Assembly (NCBI RefSeq): GCF_001427105.1
Contig: NZ_LMGI01000004.1
Location: forward strand, 1-64,000
Direction: 5' to 3'
DNA from: Sphingopyxis sp. Root154
GTDB taxonomy: Bacteria > Pseudomonadota > Alphaproteobacteria > Sphingomonadales > Sphingomonadaceae
Length of the DNA: 64,000 nt
Within the stretch, counting starts at the first letter, position 1; each line of letters begins with the position of its first letter. Below the pieces are notes generated by a model. It did not search any database. It worked only from the letters and a program-made list of their open reading frames with translations, and was not told where the DNA came from. This document shows positions 33,213 to 42,463 of this stretch, in pieces. The position numbers and the translations under genes were made by a program.

Positions 33213-34079
33213 ATGATCGTTGGCGTTATCGGTGCGGGACAAATGGGTGCGGGCATTGCGCAGGTGTCGGCGGGCGCCGGGCATGATGTGCTGCTCTCCG
33301 ATATCGACCTCGCACGCGCCGAAGCCGGCAAGGCGGGTATCGCCAAGGCGCTCGGCCGCCTCGTCGCCAAGGAGAAAATGACGCAAGGTGATGCCGACGC
33401 GCTGCTGGGACGCATCACACCAGTCGCCGACCACGGCGCCTTTGCCCCCGCCGACCTCGTCATCGAGGCGGCGACCGAGCGCGAGGAGATCAAGCGTGCG
33501 ATCTTCGCCAGCGTCGGTCCGCATCTGTCGGCGACCGCGATCCTCGCCAGCAACACCAGCTCGATCCCGATCACGCGGCTGGCGCAGGCCGCACCCGACC
33601 CGGCGCGCTTCATCGGCGTCCATTTCTTCAATCCGGTCCCGGTGATGGGGCTGATCGAACTGATCCGCGGCCTCGCCACCAGCGACGACACGCTCGGACA
33701 AGTCGAGGCCTTTGGCCGCGGGCTCGGCAAGGAGATCGTCCATGCCAATGACGCACCGGGGTTCATCGTCAACCGCGTGCTGATGCCGATGATCAACGAG
33801 GCGGTGTTTGCGCTCGGCGAAGGCGTTGCGACGATGCAGGACATCGACGCCGGCTGCCGTCTCGGCCTCAACCATCCGATGGGGCCGATCACGCTCGCCG
33901 ATTTCATCGGGCTGGACACCTGCCTCGAAATCATCCGTGTGCTCTACAGCGGCACCGGCGATCCCAAATTCCGTCCGGCGCCCTTGCTCGTCCAATATGT
34001 CGATGCAGGCTGGGTCGGGAAAAAGGCAGGCCGCGGCTTCTACGACTGGACCGGTGCGGAGCCCGTTCCGACGCGGTGA
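33213..34079 (+). CDS. 3-hydroxybutyryl-CoA dehydrogenase
   Basis: A 288-residue NAD(P)-dependent 3-hydroxyacyl-CoA dehydrogenase of the free-standing type. The N-terminal Rossmann motif is GVIGAGQMGAGIAQVSAGAG. HFFNPVPVMGLIELIRG contains the catalytic histidine, and DAPGFIVNRVLMPMINEAVF plus PMGPITLADFIGLD form the C-terminal domain. It interconverts 3-hydroxybutyryl-CoA and acetoacetyl-CoA in butanoate or polyhydroxybutyrate metabolism. A purine-rich AAAAGGG site precedes the ATG. Its stop overlaps a GTG of the next gene, a methyltransferase. Confidence 0.94.
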   Translation: MIVGVIGAGQMGAGIAQVSAGAGHDVLLSDIDLARAEAGKAGIAKALGRLVAKEKMTQGDADALLGRITPVADHGAFAPADLVIEAATEREEIKRAIFASVGPHLSATAILASNTSSIPITRLAQAAPDPARFIGVHFFNPVPVMGLIELIRGLATSDDTLGQVEAFGRGLGKEIVHANDAPGFIVNRVLMPMINEAVFALGEGVATMQDIDAGCRLGLNHPMGPITLADFIGLDTCLEIIRVLYSGTGDPKFRPAPLLVQYVDAGWVGKKAGRGFYDWTGAEPVPTR

Positions 34080-34678
34080 GCGGATACGACGCCCGGACCC
34101 TCGCATTCTATGCCGCGGACGCGCCGGTCTATACGGCGTCGGGCAAGCTCGGCGTGTCGCGCCATCTCGATCGCTTCCTCGACCGACTGCCGGCCGGAGC
34201 GGACATACTGGAACTCGGATGCGGCGGCGGGCGCGACGCCGCGCACATGACGGCGCGGGGCTTTACGGTCGATCCGACCGACGGGGTCGCCGAGATCGCG
34301 GCGAAAGCGGAAGCGCAACTCGGCCGACCCGTGCGCGTGATGCGCTTCGGCGAGCTCGATGCCGCCGGGCGCTACGACGCTATATGGGCGTCGGCGAGCT
34401 TGCTCCACGTACCGCGCTGCGATCTTCCGGACGTTGTTGCTCGCGTCCATCGTGCGCTGAGGCCCGGCGGGCTGCATTTCGCAAGCTACAAGGGCGGCGG
34501 CGCGGAAGGACGCGACCGCTTCGGGCGCTATTTCAACTATCTTGCGCGCGCAGAGCTCGAATCCATCTATCACGAAGCCGCCGTCTGGGATCTACTCGAT
34601 ATCTCCGAAGGCGTCGGCGGAGGCTATGACGGTGCGCAGGGGCCGTGGGTTCAAATCACCCTGCGCCGTCCACTATAG
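34076..34678 (+). CDS. Class I SAM-dependent methyltransferase
   Basis: A 200-residue methyltransferase of the small Methyltransf_11/12 type. ADILELGCGGGRDAAHMTAR is SAM motif I, and VRVMRFGELDAAGRYDAIWA with HRALRPGGLHFASYKGG are the following motifs. Similar proteins include tellurite-resistance-like methyltransferases. The substrate cannot be inferred. The GTG start overlaps the upstream stop (GTGA), suggesting translational coupling to the dehydrogenase even though no shared pathway is obvious. Confidence 0.87.
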   Translation: MSGYDARTLAFYAADAPVYTASGKLGVSRHLDRFLDRLPAGADILELGCGGGRDAAHMTARGFTVDPTDGVAEIAAKAEAQLGRPVRVMRFGELDAAGRYDAIWASASLLHVPRCDLPDVVARVHRALRPGGLHFASYKGGGAEGRDRFGRYFNYLARAELESIYHEAAVWDLLDISEGVGGGYDGAQGPWVQITLRRPL

Positions 34679-34736
34679 GGGCGATGGAGCCGGAAGGCAT
34701 CCGGTGCGTTGGGTATATATGGAATGCAGGGGATGA

Positions 34737-35231
34737 ATGATCATGCGTAACAAGACCTTATTCGCGCTCGCTACCGTCCTTCTTACCGGGGCCATATCCG
34801 TCCAGGCGCAACAGGGTTCGCCCGAAGAATCGACGATCAAGGACACCGCGAATTCGGTGACCGAGCCGTTCGACGGCAAGGAAGTTCCGCCAAAGCTGCT
34901 GGCGATTCAGGGCAGCCCCTATTCGCTGGCGGGTCTCGGAAAGTGCGCAGCCATCATCAAGGAAGTAAGCGAACTCAACGATGTTCTGGGTGCCGACGTC
35001 AACGAACAGGTCGACAAGGACCGAGCGAAGAAGCGCGAAGAAACCGCGGGCCGTGTCGCCGGTACGGTGGCGGGCGGGATCATCCCGTTTCGCGGGCTGA
35101 TCGGCGAGGTTACTGGCGCCAATGCCGAGCGGCGGCGTTATGCGATGGCGGTCTATGCCGGGACGGTGCGGCGCGGTTTCCTGAAGGGCGTCGGGCTGGA
35201 GCGCGGCTGCAAGGCGCCTGCGCGGCCCTGA
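34737..35231 (+). CDS. Exported hypothetical protein
   Basis: A 164-residue exported protein. The signal peptide is MIMRNKTLFALATVLLTGAI ending SVQAQ. The mature part includes CAAIIKEVSELNDVLGADVN, a basic, alanine- and glycine-rich middle GRVAGTVAGGIIPFRG that could insert in a membrane, and a terminal GVGLERGCKAPARP whose cysteine may pair with the earlier one. ATG at 34743 is an alternative start. The family is not recognised; similar proteins occur in sphingomonads. It lies alone between the methyltransferase and the epoxide hydrolase. Confidence 0.7.
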   Translation: MIMRNKTLFALATVLLTGAISVQAQQGSPEESTIKDTANSVTEPFDGKEVPPKLLAIQGSPYSLAGLGKCAAIIKEVSELNDVLGADVNEQVDKDRAKKREETAGRVAGTVAGGIIPFRGLIGEVTGANAERRRYAMAVYAGTVRRGFLKGVGLERGCKAPARP

Positions 35232-35259
35232 AAATATCGGTTAGGGAGGGGCGGGGCAG

Positions 35260-36402
35260 ATGCAGGTCGACAATATTCGCGCCTTCACCGTCGACGTGCC
35301 GCAAGCGGCGCTTGACGATCTGAAGGAGCGGCTGGCGCGCACGCGCTGGCCCGAAAAGGAAACGGTGGACGACTGGGATCAGGGCATTCCGCTTGCCTAT
35401 GCGCAGGAGCTCGCGGCCTATTGGCGCGATGATTATGACTGGCGCGCGGCCGAAGCGCGGCTGAACGCTCTGCCCAATTATCTCGCGACGATCGACGGGC
35501 TCGACGTGCATTTCCTGCATATCCGCTCGGTAAATCCCGCCGCGCGGCCGCTGGTCCTGACGCATGGCTGGCCGGGATCGGTACTCGAGTTCCTCGATGT
35601 CATCGAGCCGCTTGCGGCCGACTATCACCTCGTGATCCCGTCGCTTCCCGGCTATGGCTTTTCGGGCAAGCCCGCCGAAGCCAAGTGGAGCGTCGAGCAG
35701 ATCGGCGTGGCGTGGGACGCGCTGATGCGCGCGCTCGGCTATGAACGCTATTTTGCGCAAGGCGGTGATTGGGGCAGCGCGGTAACCTGCGCGATCGGGA
35801 TGAACCATGCCGATCATTGCGCGGGCATCCACGTCAACATGGTGGTCGGCGCCCCGCCGCCCGACCTGATGACCGACCTCACCGACAGCGAGAAACGCTA
35901 TCTCGCGCGCTTCGGCTGGTATCAGGCAAAGGACAGCGGCTATTCGACCCAGCAAGCGACGCGACCGCAAACGATCGGTTACGCGCTTACCGATTCCCCG
36001 GTGGGGCAAATGGCGTGGATTGTCGAAAAATGCCACGGCTGGACCGATTGCGGGCATCTTCCCGGCGGCCAGTCGGTCGGCGGCCATCCCGAAAACGCGC
36101 TATCGAAGGATGCGATGCTCGACACAGTCAGCCTCTACTGGTTGACGGCGAGTGCGGCTTCGTCGGCGCGGCTCTATTGGCACAGCTTTCGCGATTTTTC
36201 GGCGGGTGAAATCCTCGTACCGACGGGATGCAGCCTGTTTCCAGGCGAGATCATGCGGCTGTCGCGGCGCTGGGCCGAGCGGCGCTACAAGAATATCGTC
36301 TATTGGAACGAACTCGATCGCGGCGGGCATTTCGCTGCGTGGGAACAGCCCGAATTGTTCGTCGGGGAGGTCCGCGCGGCGCTGGCGCAAATGAATCCGT
36401 AG
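35260..36402 (+). CDS. Epoxide hydrolase (EHN plus alpha/beta-hydrolase domains)
   Basis: A 380-residue epoxide hydrolase of the microsomal/juvenile-hormone type. The N-terminal EHN domain (about 1-105) has FTVDVPQAALDDLKERLART, followed by RWPE. The alpha/beta-hydrolase core shows LVLTHGWPGSVLEFLDVIEP with the oxyanion motif and AQGGDWGSAVTCAIG carrying the nucleophilic aspartate. RGGHFAAWEQPELFVGEVR holds the catalytic histidine. It adds water to epoxides to give diols in the cytoplasm. A GGGAGGGGCGGGG purine tract lies upstream. The native substrate is unknown. Confidence 0.93.
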   Translation: MQVDNIRAFTVDVPQAALDDLKERLARTRWPEKETVDDWDQGIPLAYAQELAAYWRDDYDWRAAEARLNALPNYLATIDGLDVHFLHIRSVNPAARPLVLTHGWPGSVLEFLDVIEPLAADYHLVIPSLPGYGFSGKPAEAKWSVEQIGVAWDALMRALGYERYFAQGGDWGSAVTCAIGMNHADHCAGIHVNMVVGAPPPDLMTDLTDSEKRYLARFGWYQAKDSGYSTQQATRPQTIGYALTDSPVGQMAWIVEKCHGWTDCGHLPGGQSVGGHPENALSKDAMLDTVSLYWLTASAASSARLYWHSFRDFSAGEILVPTGCSLFPGEIMRLSRRWAERRYKNIVYWNELDRGGHFAAWEQPELFVGEVRAALAQMNP

Positions 36403-36436
36403 GCCGACGGCAGCCGACGGCGCCGGCGGCCGTCGG
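36403..36436. other. Hairpin and short direct repeat between convergent genes
   Basis: GCCGACGGC occurs twice (36403-36411 and 36413-36421), and the second copy pairs with GCCGTCGG at 36429-36436, giving an 8-bp stem. It fills the gap between the epoxide hydrolase stop and the stop of the convergent lysozyme-inhibitor-like gene, so it may act as a shared end without a T-run. Confidence 0.5.
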
Positions 36437-36438
36437 GG

Positions 36439-36756
36439 TCACATCGGCGTATAGACGACGCGGCAGCTTTCGGGCGCCGAGCGCAGCGCGGTATTCCACG
36501 TCACGTCGTTGCCATTGCGCTGCAGCCGCGCGCCGCTTTTGTTCTCGTAGATCTGGCCGCGGTTCGCCGGCGTCGATTTGAGCACCATCGTCCGACCGCC
36601 ATTGACCCGGACGATCGCACCATCGCCGACATAGTCGACCTTCAACCGCGTGCCGCCGCTGCAGTCATAGCTTGTCCCGGTGTTGCGCGGCACCGATGAA
36701 CAGGCCGCGAGCGCAAGGATCGCGGCGCCCGCCGCGACAAGAGCTGTCGTCTTCAT
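36439..36756 (-). CDS. MliC-like lipoprotein (C-type lysozyme inhibitor family)
   Basis: A 105-residue lipoprotein with lipobox ILALAACSSVP. The mature domain matches the membrane-bound lysozyme inhibitor (MliC) pattern: SYDCSGGTRLKVDYVGDGA, IVRVNGGRTMVLK and a C-terminal SAPESCRVVYTPM, with two cysteines placed to form the family disulfide. MliC proteins protect peptidoglycan against host or predator lysozyme at the outer membrane. The gene is 12 bases from the end of another exported-protein gene on the same strand, so the two are probably co-transcribed. Confidence 0.85.
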   Translation of the reverse strand: MKTTALVAAGAAILALAACSSVPRNTGTSYDCSGGTRLKVDYVGDGAIVRVNGGRTMVLKSTPANRGQIYENKSGARLQRNGNDVTWNTALRSAPESCRVVYTPM

Positions 36757-36768
36757 ATATGTCTCCCC

Positions 36769-37395
36769 TTAGTAGCCCGAACGGACGCACAGCACGTCGG
36801 CGAGGTAGACCCGACCGCTGACCGTTTCCATATGCTCGCGCGCCGACCCGTTCCAGCCGATCGAGCGGCACCAGGTGTCGGCGGTCTGCGCCGCGCAATT
36901 GGCGGTCGCCGAACCACGCGCGCAGGCGAGCACGCGATAATTGCGCTCCGCGGGCTGCGTGTGGAATTCGGCAAAATTGCCGCGTGCGACCTGGTCGTTG
37001 GCAGGCGGGTTCGGATTCCAGCCTCCGCCTCCGCCTCCGCCTACCGGGCGGATCGACTGGATGGTGAGGCCGCGCAGGACGTTGTTCAGCATCGGCGTGT
37101 CACGGTCGACCGTGCGGCAATTGCCGCGATAGCGCGTCTTTTCGCACAGTTCCCAGCGCCCGTTGGGGACACGGATCGAATTGACCGGCCAGGCGAGGCC
37201 GAGGTTCGGCTTTTCTTCGCCGATGAACACCGCGGGGCCGCGATAGCCGGCGTCGCGATAGATCGTCGCTTCGGGCGGCCGATCGGGGCGGTAGCGTTCT
37301 GTCTCGGCGGTCTGGGCATAGGAGGTGGCGAGGAAACCCGCCCCTATCGACGCCGCGGCCGCGGCAAGGATCGACAAACGATAAGCGGTTTTCAT
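36769..37395 (-). CDS. Exported protein with beta/gamma-crystallin-like (I36-type) domain
   Basis: A 208-residue exported protein. The signal peptide is MKTAYRLSILAAAAASIGAG through FLATSYAQ. Residues about 40-110 carry a crystallin-like pattern: ATIYRDAGYRGPAVFIGEE, then GRWELCEKTRYRGNCRTVDR. The fold is shared with I36 peptidase inhibitors and calcium-binding crystallins. A glycine-rich linker (GGGGGGGWNPNPP) precedes a C-terminal cysteine-containing part with VYLADVLCVRSGY. Together with the adjacent MliC-like gene it suggests envelope defence against lytic enzymes, but that is inference. Confidence 0.75.
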   Translation of the reverse strand: MKTAYRLSILAAAAASIGAGFLATSYAQTAETERYRPDRPPEATIYRDAGYRGPAVFIGEEKPNLGLAWPVNSIRVPNGRWELCEKTRYRGNCRTVDRDTPMLNNVLRGLTIQSIRPVGGGGGGGWNPNPPANDQVARGNFAEFHTQPAERNYRVLACARGSATANCAAQTADTWCRSIGWNGSAREHMETVSGRVYLADVLCVRSGY

Positions 37396-37521
37396 GGCAA
37401 CCTCCCTATTGGCGAACGTGACCCGGGATTCGGTATACTGCGCGGAATTTACGCGATTAGGCGGCGGCTTGCAAATTTTCCCAACCGGCCGGCGTCAATA
37501 CTTGCCGTGTGCTGGCTTAAA

Positions 37522-38877
37522 TCAGGGCGCCTTGGCGGGCTCCGCCTCCGGGACCGTCGCCACATCGGGTGTCGGCGCCGCAGCCGGCGCCGTAACAGGC
37601 TGAGCTGGCGGGGCGGGAGGGGCGGCCAATGGCGGCGCGACGCCGAGCATCAGCCCCGCGAGCGCCGCCGACATCAGATTCGACAGGCTGCCCGCAAGCA
37701 GCGCCTTCAGCCCCAGCTTGGCGATCACCGGGCGCTGGTTCGGGGCGAGCCCGCCGGTCACCGCCATCTGGATCGCGATCGAGCTGAAATTGGCGAAGCC
37801 GCAGAGCGCAAAGGTCGCGATCGCGACCGCCGCCGCCGACATGTCGCCCTGCGCGCGGCCCAAATCGATGAAGGCGACGAATTCGTTGAGCACGACCTTG
37901 CTGCCGAACAGCCCGCCGACCGTTGCGCTTTCGTCCCACGGCACGCCCATCAGCCACATCACGGGGCGGAAGATGGTACCGATGATCGCCTGGAACGACA
38001 GGCCGTCGACGCCGAACCAGCCGCCGATGCCCGCGAGCAGCCCGTTGGCGAGCGCGACGAGCGCCACGAACGCCATCACCATCGCGCCGACCGCGACCGC
38101 GAGCCTGACCCCGGTCTGTGCGCCCTGCGCCGCCGCCATGATGATGTTGGCGGGCTTTTCCTCGTCGTGGCTCGCCTCGGGCATCACGACGGGTTCGATG
38201 CCGATGTCCTTGGGATCGTCGGGCATCATGATCTTGGCCATCAATATGCCGCCGGGCGCCGACATGAAGCTGGCGGCGAGCAGATAGGGGAGGAGGTGCG
38301 GGCCGATCATCCCGGCATAGGCGCCGAGAATGGTGCCCGCGACCCCCGCCATGCCGACCGTCATCACGGTGAACAGCTGCGGCGGGGTCAGTCCGGCGAG
38401 ATAGGGGCGGATGACGAGCGGCGATTCGGACTGGCCGACGAAGATGTTCGCCGCGGCGCCAAGGCTTTCGACCTTGGTGATGCCGGTGACCTTCTGGATC
38501 GCGCCGCCGACCCATTTGATGATCATCTGCATGATGCCAAGATAATAGAGCACCGAGATCAGCGAGGCGAAGAAGATGATCACGGGCAGCGCGCCGATCG
38601 CGAACACCGCCTTGCCATAGGGCGCCTGCGTCAGCACGTCGCCGAAGAGGAACCGGGTGCCCTCGTCGGCATAGCTCAAGAGGTTCGACACGCCGTTCGA
38701 CATCGCCTGGATCACCGCACGGCCCCACGGGGTGCCGATGACGAGCACGGCGAAGCCGGCCTGGAGCAGGAAGGCGGGGATGACGATGCGCATGCGAATC
38801 CAGCGGCGGTTCGATGAAAAAAGCACGGCAATCGCAAGCAATGCGACGATGCCGAGCAGACCGATCAGGCGTTCCAT
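37522..38877 (-). CDS. Concentrative nucleoside transporter (NupC/CNT family)
   Basis: A 451-residue inner-membrane symporter that imports nucleosides with sodium or protons. The CNT signatures are NIFVGQSESPLVIRPYLAGL near residue 150 and FALCGFANFSSIAIQMAVTG near residue 350. An alanine/proline-rich C-terminal tail of about 45 residues (APPLAAPPAPPAQPVTAP and onwards) is unusual and probably cytoplasmic and disordered. Many hydrophobic segments match the family topology. The ATG at 38877 stands 116 bases from the divergent yhhQ-like gene. It is probably transcribed alone. Confidence 0.92.
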   Translation of the reverse strand: MERLIGLLGIVALLAIAVLFSSNRRWIRMRIVIPAFLLQAGFAVLVIGTPWGRAVIQAMSNGVSNLLSYADEGTRFLFGDVLTQAPYGKAVFAIGALPVIIFFASLISVLYYLGIMQMIIKWVGGAIQKVTGITKVESLGAAANIFVGQSESPLVIRPYLAGLTPPQLFTVMTVGMAGVAGTILGAYAGMIGPHLLPYLLAASFMSAPGGILMAKIMMPDDPKDIGIEPVVMPEASHDEEKPANIIMAAAQGAQTGVRLAVAVGAMVMAFVALVALANGLLAGIGGWFGVDGLSFQAIIGTIFRPVMWLMGVPWDESATVGGLFGSKVVLNEFVAFIDLGRAQGDMSAAAVAIATFALCGFANFSSIAIQMAVTGGLAPNQRPVIAKLGLKALLAGSLSNLMSAALAGLMLGVAPPLAAPPAPPAQPVTAPAAAPTPDVATVPEAEPAKAP

Positions 38878-38993
38878 GATTTCTGTGCGTCCCCCGCAAA
38901 TTGATACCCGTGTCTAGCGGGCTTTGGCGGTGGGGCAAGTCCGTGCCGATGCGGCACCTTTCCACCCGCCGCAAAAGCGATTAAGCGGCCTCG

Positions 38994-39650
38994 ATGGAAA
39001 ATAGCTCCTCACGCCTGATTGCGCCTTCGCTGCTGCTGTTCGCAATCCTGTACGGCGGCATGGTTCCGCTCGGGGGTTTCCTCGGCGCGAAACAGGTCGC
39101 GCTTGGCCCGTTGGCGGTCGAGGCGGGGATTTTCCCCTTTCTGACGCTGATCGCGATCTCAAGCGGCATCGCCGAACTGCATGGCCGTGCCATCGCCGAC
39201 AAGCTGGTTCGGTTCGGTTTCATTCCGCTCATTCTCGCGATCATTCTGACGGTCTTCGTCCTGCAGCTGCCGACCGACGCGGGGATGTATGAGCCTGCCA
39301 AGGAAGCCTTTCCGATCATCGTCGGGCAAGGCTGGCGGATGATGGCGGCGGGTATTTTGGCCTATGGCGTGTCGGTCAGCCTCAACGTCTGGATTTTTGC
39401 GCGGATGACCGCGAACAACGGCCGGCTGCTGCCGCTGCGCGGCTTCATCGCGGCGGCACTCAGCCAGATCATCGACACGTTGATCTTCATCACCGTCAGC
39501 TTCTATGGCGTTCGCCCGATCGCCGATCTGATGGTCGGCCAGATGATCGCCAAGGTCGTGCTGTCGGCGGTGATGGTGCCCTTGCTGGTGATGGCGGTGG
39601 TCGCGATCGGCCGCAAGATGGACGCCAAAGCCGAACTGCCGGCAGGATGA
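38994..39650 (+). CDS. VUT-family queuosine precursor transporter
   Basis: A 218-residue membrane protein of the YhhQ/VUT family with about six hydrophobic segments. The [20 protein letters not shown] stretch, then [17 protein letters not shown], and [18 protein letters not shown] are typical. YhhQ imports queuosine precursors such as preQ0/preQ1 in E. coli; the longer sphingomonad variants may transport a different queuine-like precursor. It overlaps argB by ATGA although the functions seem unrelated. A GluQ-RS gene in the same window supports active queuosine use here. Confidence 0.85.
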   Translation: MENSSSRLIAPSLLLFAILYGGMVPLGGFLGAKQVALGPLAVEAGIFPFLTLIAISSGIAELHGRAIADKLVRFGFIPLILAIILTVFVLQLPTDAGMYEPAKEAFPIIVGQGWRMMAAGILAYGVSVSLNVWIFARMTANNGRLLPLRGFIAAALSQIIDTLIFITVSFYGVRPIADLMVGQMIAKVVLSAVMVPLLVMAVVAIGRKMDAKAELPAG

Positions 39651-40555
39651 TGACGATGACCGATCCTTCGAAAATGCCCGACCTGCTCGCCAAGGCAGAA
39701 ACGCTCGTCGAAGCGCTGCCCTATCTGCAGCGCTATGCCGGCGAGACCTTCGTGATCAAATATGGCGGCCATGCGATGGGCGATCCCGAGGCGCAGCGCG
39801 ATTTCGCCGAGGATGTCGTCCTGCTGAAAGCGGTCGGGATCAACCCCGTCGTCGTCCATGGCGGCGGGCCGCAGATCGGCGCGATGCTGAAACAGCTCGG
39901 GATCGAATCGACCTTCGTCGGCGGGCTGCGCGTCACCGACGCCGCGACCGCCGAGGTTGCCGAAATGGTGCTGGCGGGCAAGATCAACAAGGAAATCGTC
40001 AGCTGGATCGCCGCACTCGGCGGGCGTGCGGTCGGTATTTCGGGCAAGGACGCCAATCTTGTACTCGCCGAAAAGGTCACCCGCACCGAGCCCGACCCCA
40101 ATTCGGGGATCGAGCGCCATGTCGACCTGGGTTTCGTCGGCGAACCCGTCGCGGTCGACCCGACGATCCTCGTCAATCTGACGAAGGATAATTTCATCCC
40201 GATCGTCGCCCCGGTTGCGCTCGGCGCCGACGGCGCGACCTATAATATCAACGCCGACACGATGGCGGGCGCGATTGCGGGCGCGCTGGGGGCGAAGCGC
40301 TTCTTCCTGCTCACCGACGTTGCCGGGGTGCTCGACAAGTCGGGGGCGCTGCTCACCGACCTCGACCGCCCGGCGATCGACGAACTGAAACAGGACGGGA
40401 CGATCACCGGCGGCATGATTCCGAAGGTCGAGACGTGCGTCGCCGCGGTCGATGCCGGGGTCGAGGCGGCGGTCATCCTCGACGGGCGCATCCCGCACGC
40501 GATGCTGCTCGAAATTTTCACCGCGAGGGGTGCGGGGACGCTCATTCACCGCTAA
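39647..40555 (+). CDS. argB: Acetylglutamate kinase
   Basis: Phosphorylates N-acetyl-L-glutamate, the second step of arginine synthesis. The 302-residue protein has the amino-acid-kinase motifs [62 protein letters not shown] and [20 protein letters not shown]. It lacks an N-terminal regulatory extension beyond about 20 residues, but the length fits the arginine-sensitive class. The start at 39647 overlaps the transporter stop; 39650 and 39656 are alternatives. It starts a run of closely spaced genes through folD. Confidence 0.96.
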   Translation: MMTMTDPSKMPDLLAKAETLVEALPYLQRYAGETFVIKYGGHAMGDPEAQRDFAEDVVLLKAVGINPVVVHGGGPQIGAMLKQLGIESTFVGGLRVTDAATAEVAEMVLAGKINKEIVSWIAALGGRAVGISGKDANLVLAEKVTRTEPDPNSGIERHVDLGFVGEPVAVDPTILVNLTKDNFIPIVAPVALGADGATYNINADTMAGAIAGALGAKRFFLLTDVAGVLDKSGALLTDLDRPAIDELKQDGTITGGMIPKVETCVAAVDAGVEAAVILDGRIPHAMLLEIFTARGAGTLIHR

Positions 40556-40590
40556 GAGACGCGGCAAGACCCTTTTTCGGAGAAATCGCC

Positions 40591-40899
40591 TTGCTTCTCA
40601 TGCTCCTCCAGATCGTCCACATCATCCTGACGGTCCTGTGGTGGTTCATCATCGCGCAGGCGGTGATGTCGTGGCTGATCGCGTTCAACGTCATCAACAC
40701 GCACAACCAGTTTGTCGGCCAGCTCTGGACCGTGCTCGACCGGATCACCGAGCCGCTTTACCGCCCGTTCCGCCGCATCATGCCCGATTTCGGCGGGCTC
40801 GACCTGACCCCCATGCTGGTGCTGATCCTGATCATCATCCTCGACGGGCCGGTGCTGAACTATCTCGCGAAGCTCGCCTACGCCAACGGAATGGCGTGA
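40591..40899 (+). CDS. YggT-family membrane protein
   Basis: A 102-residue integral membrane protein. Two hydrophobic segments ([20 protein letters not shown] and [20 protein letters not shown]) flank the YggT hallmark [20 protein letters not shown]. YggT proteins are linked to osmotic or division-related functions without a firm mechanism. I chose a TTG start at 40591 because GGAGAA lies eight bases upstream; the ATG at 40600 is too distant from that site but cannot be excluded. Its stop overlaps the folD ATG by one base. Confidence 0.85.
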   Translation: MLLMLLQIVHIILTVLWWFIIAQAVMSWLIAFNVINTHNQFVGQLWTVLDRITEPLYRPFRRIMPDFGGLDLTPMLVLILIIILDGPVLNYLAKLAYANGMA

Positions 40900-41795
40900 T
40901 GACCGCTGCGCAGGTGATCGACGGCAAGGCATTCGCCGCCGGCCTGCGGGCGCGGATCGCCGATGCGGTTCCGGCTTTCAAGGCCGCGACGTCGCGTGCG
41001 CCCGGTCTGGCGGTCGTGCTCGTCGGCGACGACCCGGCGAGCGCGGTCTATGTCGGGTCGAAGGGCAAGGCGACGGTCGCCGCCGGCATGGAAAGCTTCG
41101 AACACCGCTTGCCTGCGACCGCATCGCAGGCCGAGGTCGAAGCCTTGCTGCGCCAGCTCAATTCCGACGATGCCGTCGACGGCATCCTCCTTCAATTGCC
41201 GCTGCCCGGCCATCTCGATGAACAGGCGGCGGTCGCTACGATCGATCCCGACAAGGATGTCGACGGGCTGACCCCGGTCAGCGCCGGGCGTCTCGCGCTT
41301 GGCATCGCCGGGATGGTGCCATGCACCCCCTATGGCTGCCTGCTGCTGCTGCAGGATCGGCTGGGTGACCTGTCGGGCAAGGACGCGATCGTTGTCGGCC
41401 GTTCGATCCTCGTCGGCAAGCCGATGGGGCAGCTGCTACTGGGCGCCAATTGCACCGTCACCATGGCGCATAGCCGTACGAAGGACCTTCCGGGGCTCGT
41501 CCGTCGCGCCGATATCGTCGTTGCGGCGGTCGGCCGCGCCGAAATGGTGAAGGGCGACTGGATCAAGCCGGGGGCGATCGTGATCGATGTCGGTATCAAC
41601 CGACTGCCGCCCGCCGACGGCGCGGCGAAGGGGCGGCTGGTCGGCGATGTCGATTATGACAGCGTCGCCGCGGTCGCCGATGCGATCACGCCGGTGCCCG
41701 GCGGGGTTGGCCCAATGACCATCGCGTGCCTGCTGCGCAACACGCTCGTCGCGGCGCACCGCCGCGCCGGGCTCGCCGATCCGGAGGGTTTTTGA
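40899..41795 (+). CDS. folD: Bifunctional methylenetetrahydrofolate dehydrogenase / methenyltetrahydrofolate cyclohydrolase
   Basis: Interconverts 5,10-methylene- and 10-formyl-tetrahydrofolate, supplying one-carbon units for purines and formyl-methionine. The 298-residue protein has [20 protein letters not shown], where YVxxKxK contains the catalytic lysine, [43 protein letters not shown] and [19 protein letters not shown]. Homology starts at [12 protein letters not shown]; the frame reads 149 codons further upstream only because YggT and argB DNA lies open in this frame. It is coupled to yggT and to the next gene by one-base overlaps. Confidence 0.97.
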   Translation: MTAAQVIDGKAFAAGLRARIADAVPAFKAATSRAPGLAVVLVGDDPASAVYVGSKGKATVAAGMESFEHRLPATASQAEVEALLRQLNSDDAVDGILLQLPLPGHLDEQAAVATIDPDKDVDGLTPVSAGRLALGIAGMVPCTPYGCLLLLQDRLGDLSGKDAIVVGRSILVGKPMGQLLLGANCTVTMAHSRTKDLPGLVRRADIVVAAVGRAEMVKGDWIKPGAIVIDVGINRLPPADGAAKGRLVGDVDYDSVAAVADAITPVPGGVGPMTIACLLRNTLVAAHRRAGLADPEGF

Positions 41796-42463
41796 TGCGC
41801 CGTCTGGCCTTCGCGGTCCTTTCGCTTTCGGTGATCGCGGGCGGCGCTGCGGCGGCACGCCAACGCGACCCGCTCGCGGCGAATCCCAGCGCTTTCATCG
41901 CGGCCGAAATCGGTTTCTCGCGGCTTGCGCAGGAAAAAGGCCAGTGGACGGCGTTTCGCGAAACCTCGGCGCCCGAAGCGGTGATGTTCGTGCCGCAGCG
42001 CGTGAAGGCGCGCGATTGGCTGAAGTCACAGAAGGACCCCGCCGAGGCGGTGAAGTGGCAGCCGCATGCGGTCTATATCAGCTGCGACGGCAATGTCGGC
42101 GTTACCACGGGCGCGTGGCAGAAGGGTCAGGCGAACGGCTATTTCACGACGGTCTGGCTGCGCGATCCCAAGAAGGGCAAGCTCGCTTGGACCCTCGACC
42201 ATGGCGATACGCTGGCGACCCCGCGCGAAGCGCCCGATTTCATCGCATCGAAGCAGGCGGTCTGCGGCTCGCGGCCCGCCGTGCCGATCGAAGCGGGCGG
42301 CGAGGGTGAGGATAGGGCGGTCGGCCTGTCGCCCGACCAGACGCTCAGCTGGACGTCGGCCGTCCGCGCCGACAAGTCGCGCCGCGTCACGATCCGCCTT
42401 TGGGATGGCAAGGAAATGGCGACCGTCATCGACGATCAGGTCGCGGCGCCGAAGCAGCCATGA
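41795..42463 (+). CDS. Exported hypothetical protein with NTF2-like domain
   Basis: A 222-residue exported protein with signal peptide [20 protein letters not shown]. The mature N-terminal half resembles an NTF2/SnoaL-like fold: NPSAFIAAEIGFSRLAQEKG, VMFVPQRVKARDWL, SCDGNVGVTTGAWQKG and FTTVWLRDPKKGKLAWTLD. Such domains are often small-molecule binding or scaffold modules. The C-terminal part (DQTLSWTSAVRADKSRRVTI) is not recognised. It is translationally coupled to folD and to marC (ATGA), so it belongs to this operon. Confidence 0.78.
   Translation: MRRLAFAVLSLSVIAGGAAAARQRDPLAANPSAFIAAEIGFSRLAQEKGQWTAFRETSAPEAVMFVPQRVKARDWLKSQKDPAEAVKWQPHAVYISCDGNVGVTTGAWQKGQANGYFTTVWLRDPKKGKLAWTLDHGDTLATPREAPDFIASKQAVCGSRPAVPIEAGGEGEDRAVGLSPDQTLSWTSAVRADKSRRVTIRLWDGKEMATVIDDQVAAPKQP

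Noticed and set aside
40452..40898. N-terminal extension of folD by 149 codons
   Set aside because: FolD homology begins exactly at 40899, and the extension is out-of-frame argB and yggT sequence.
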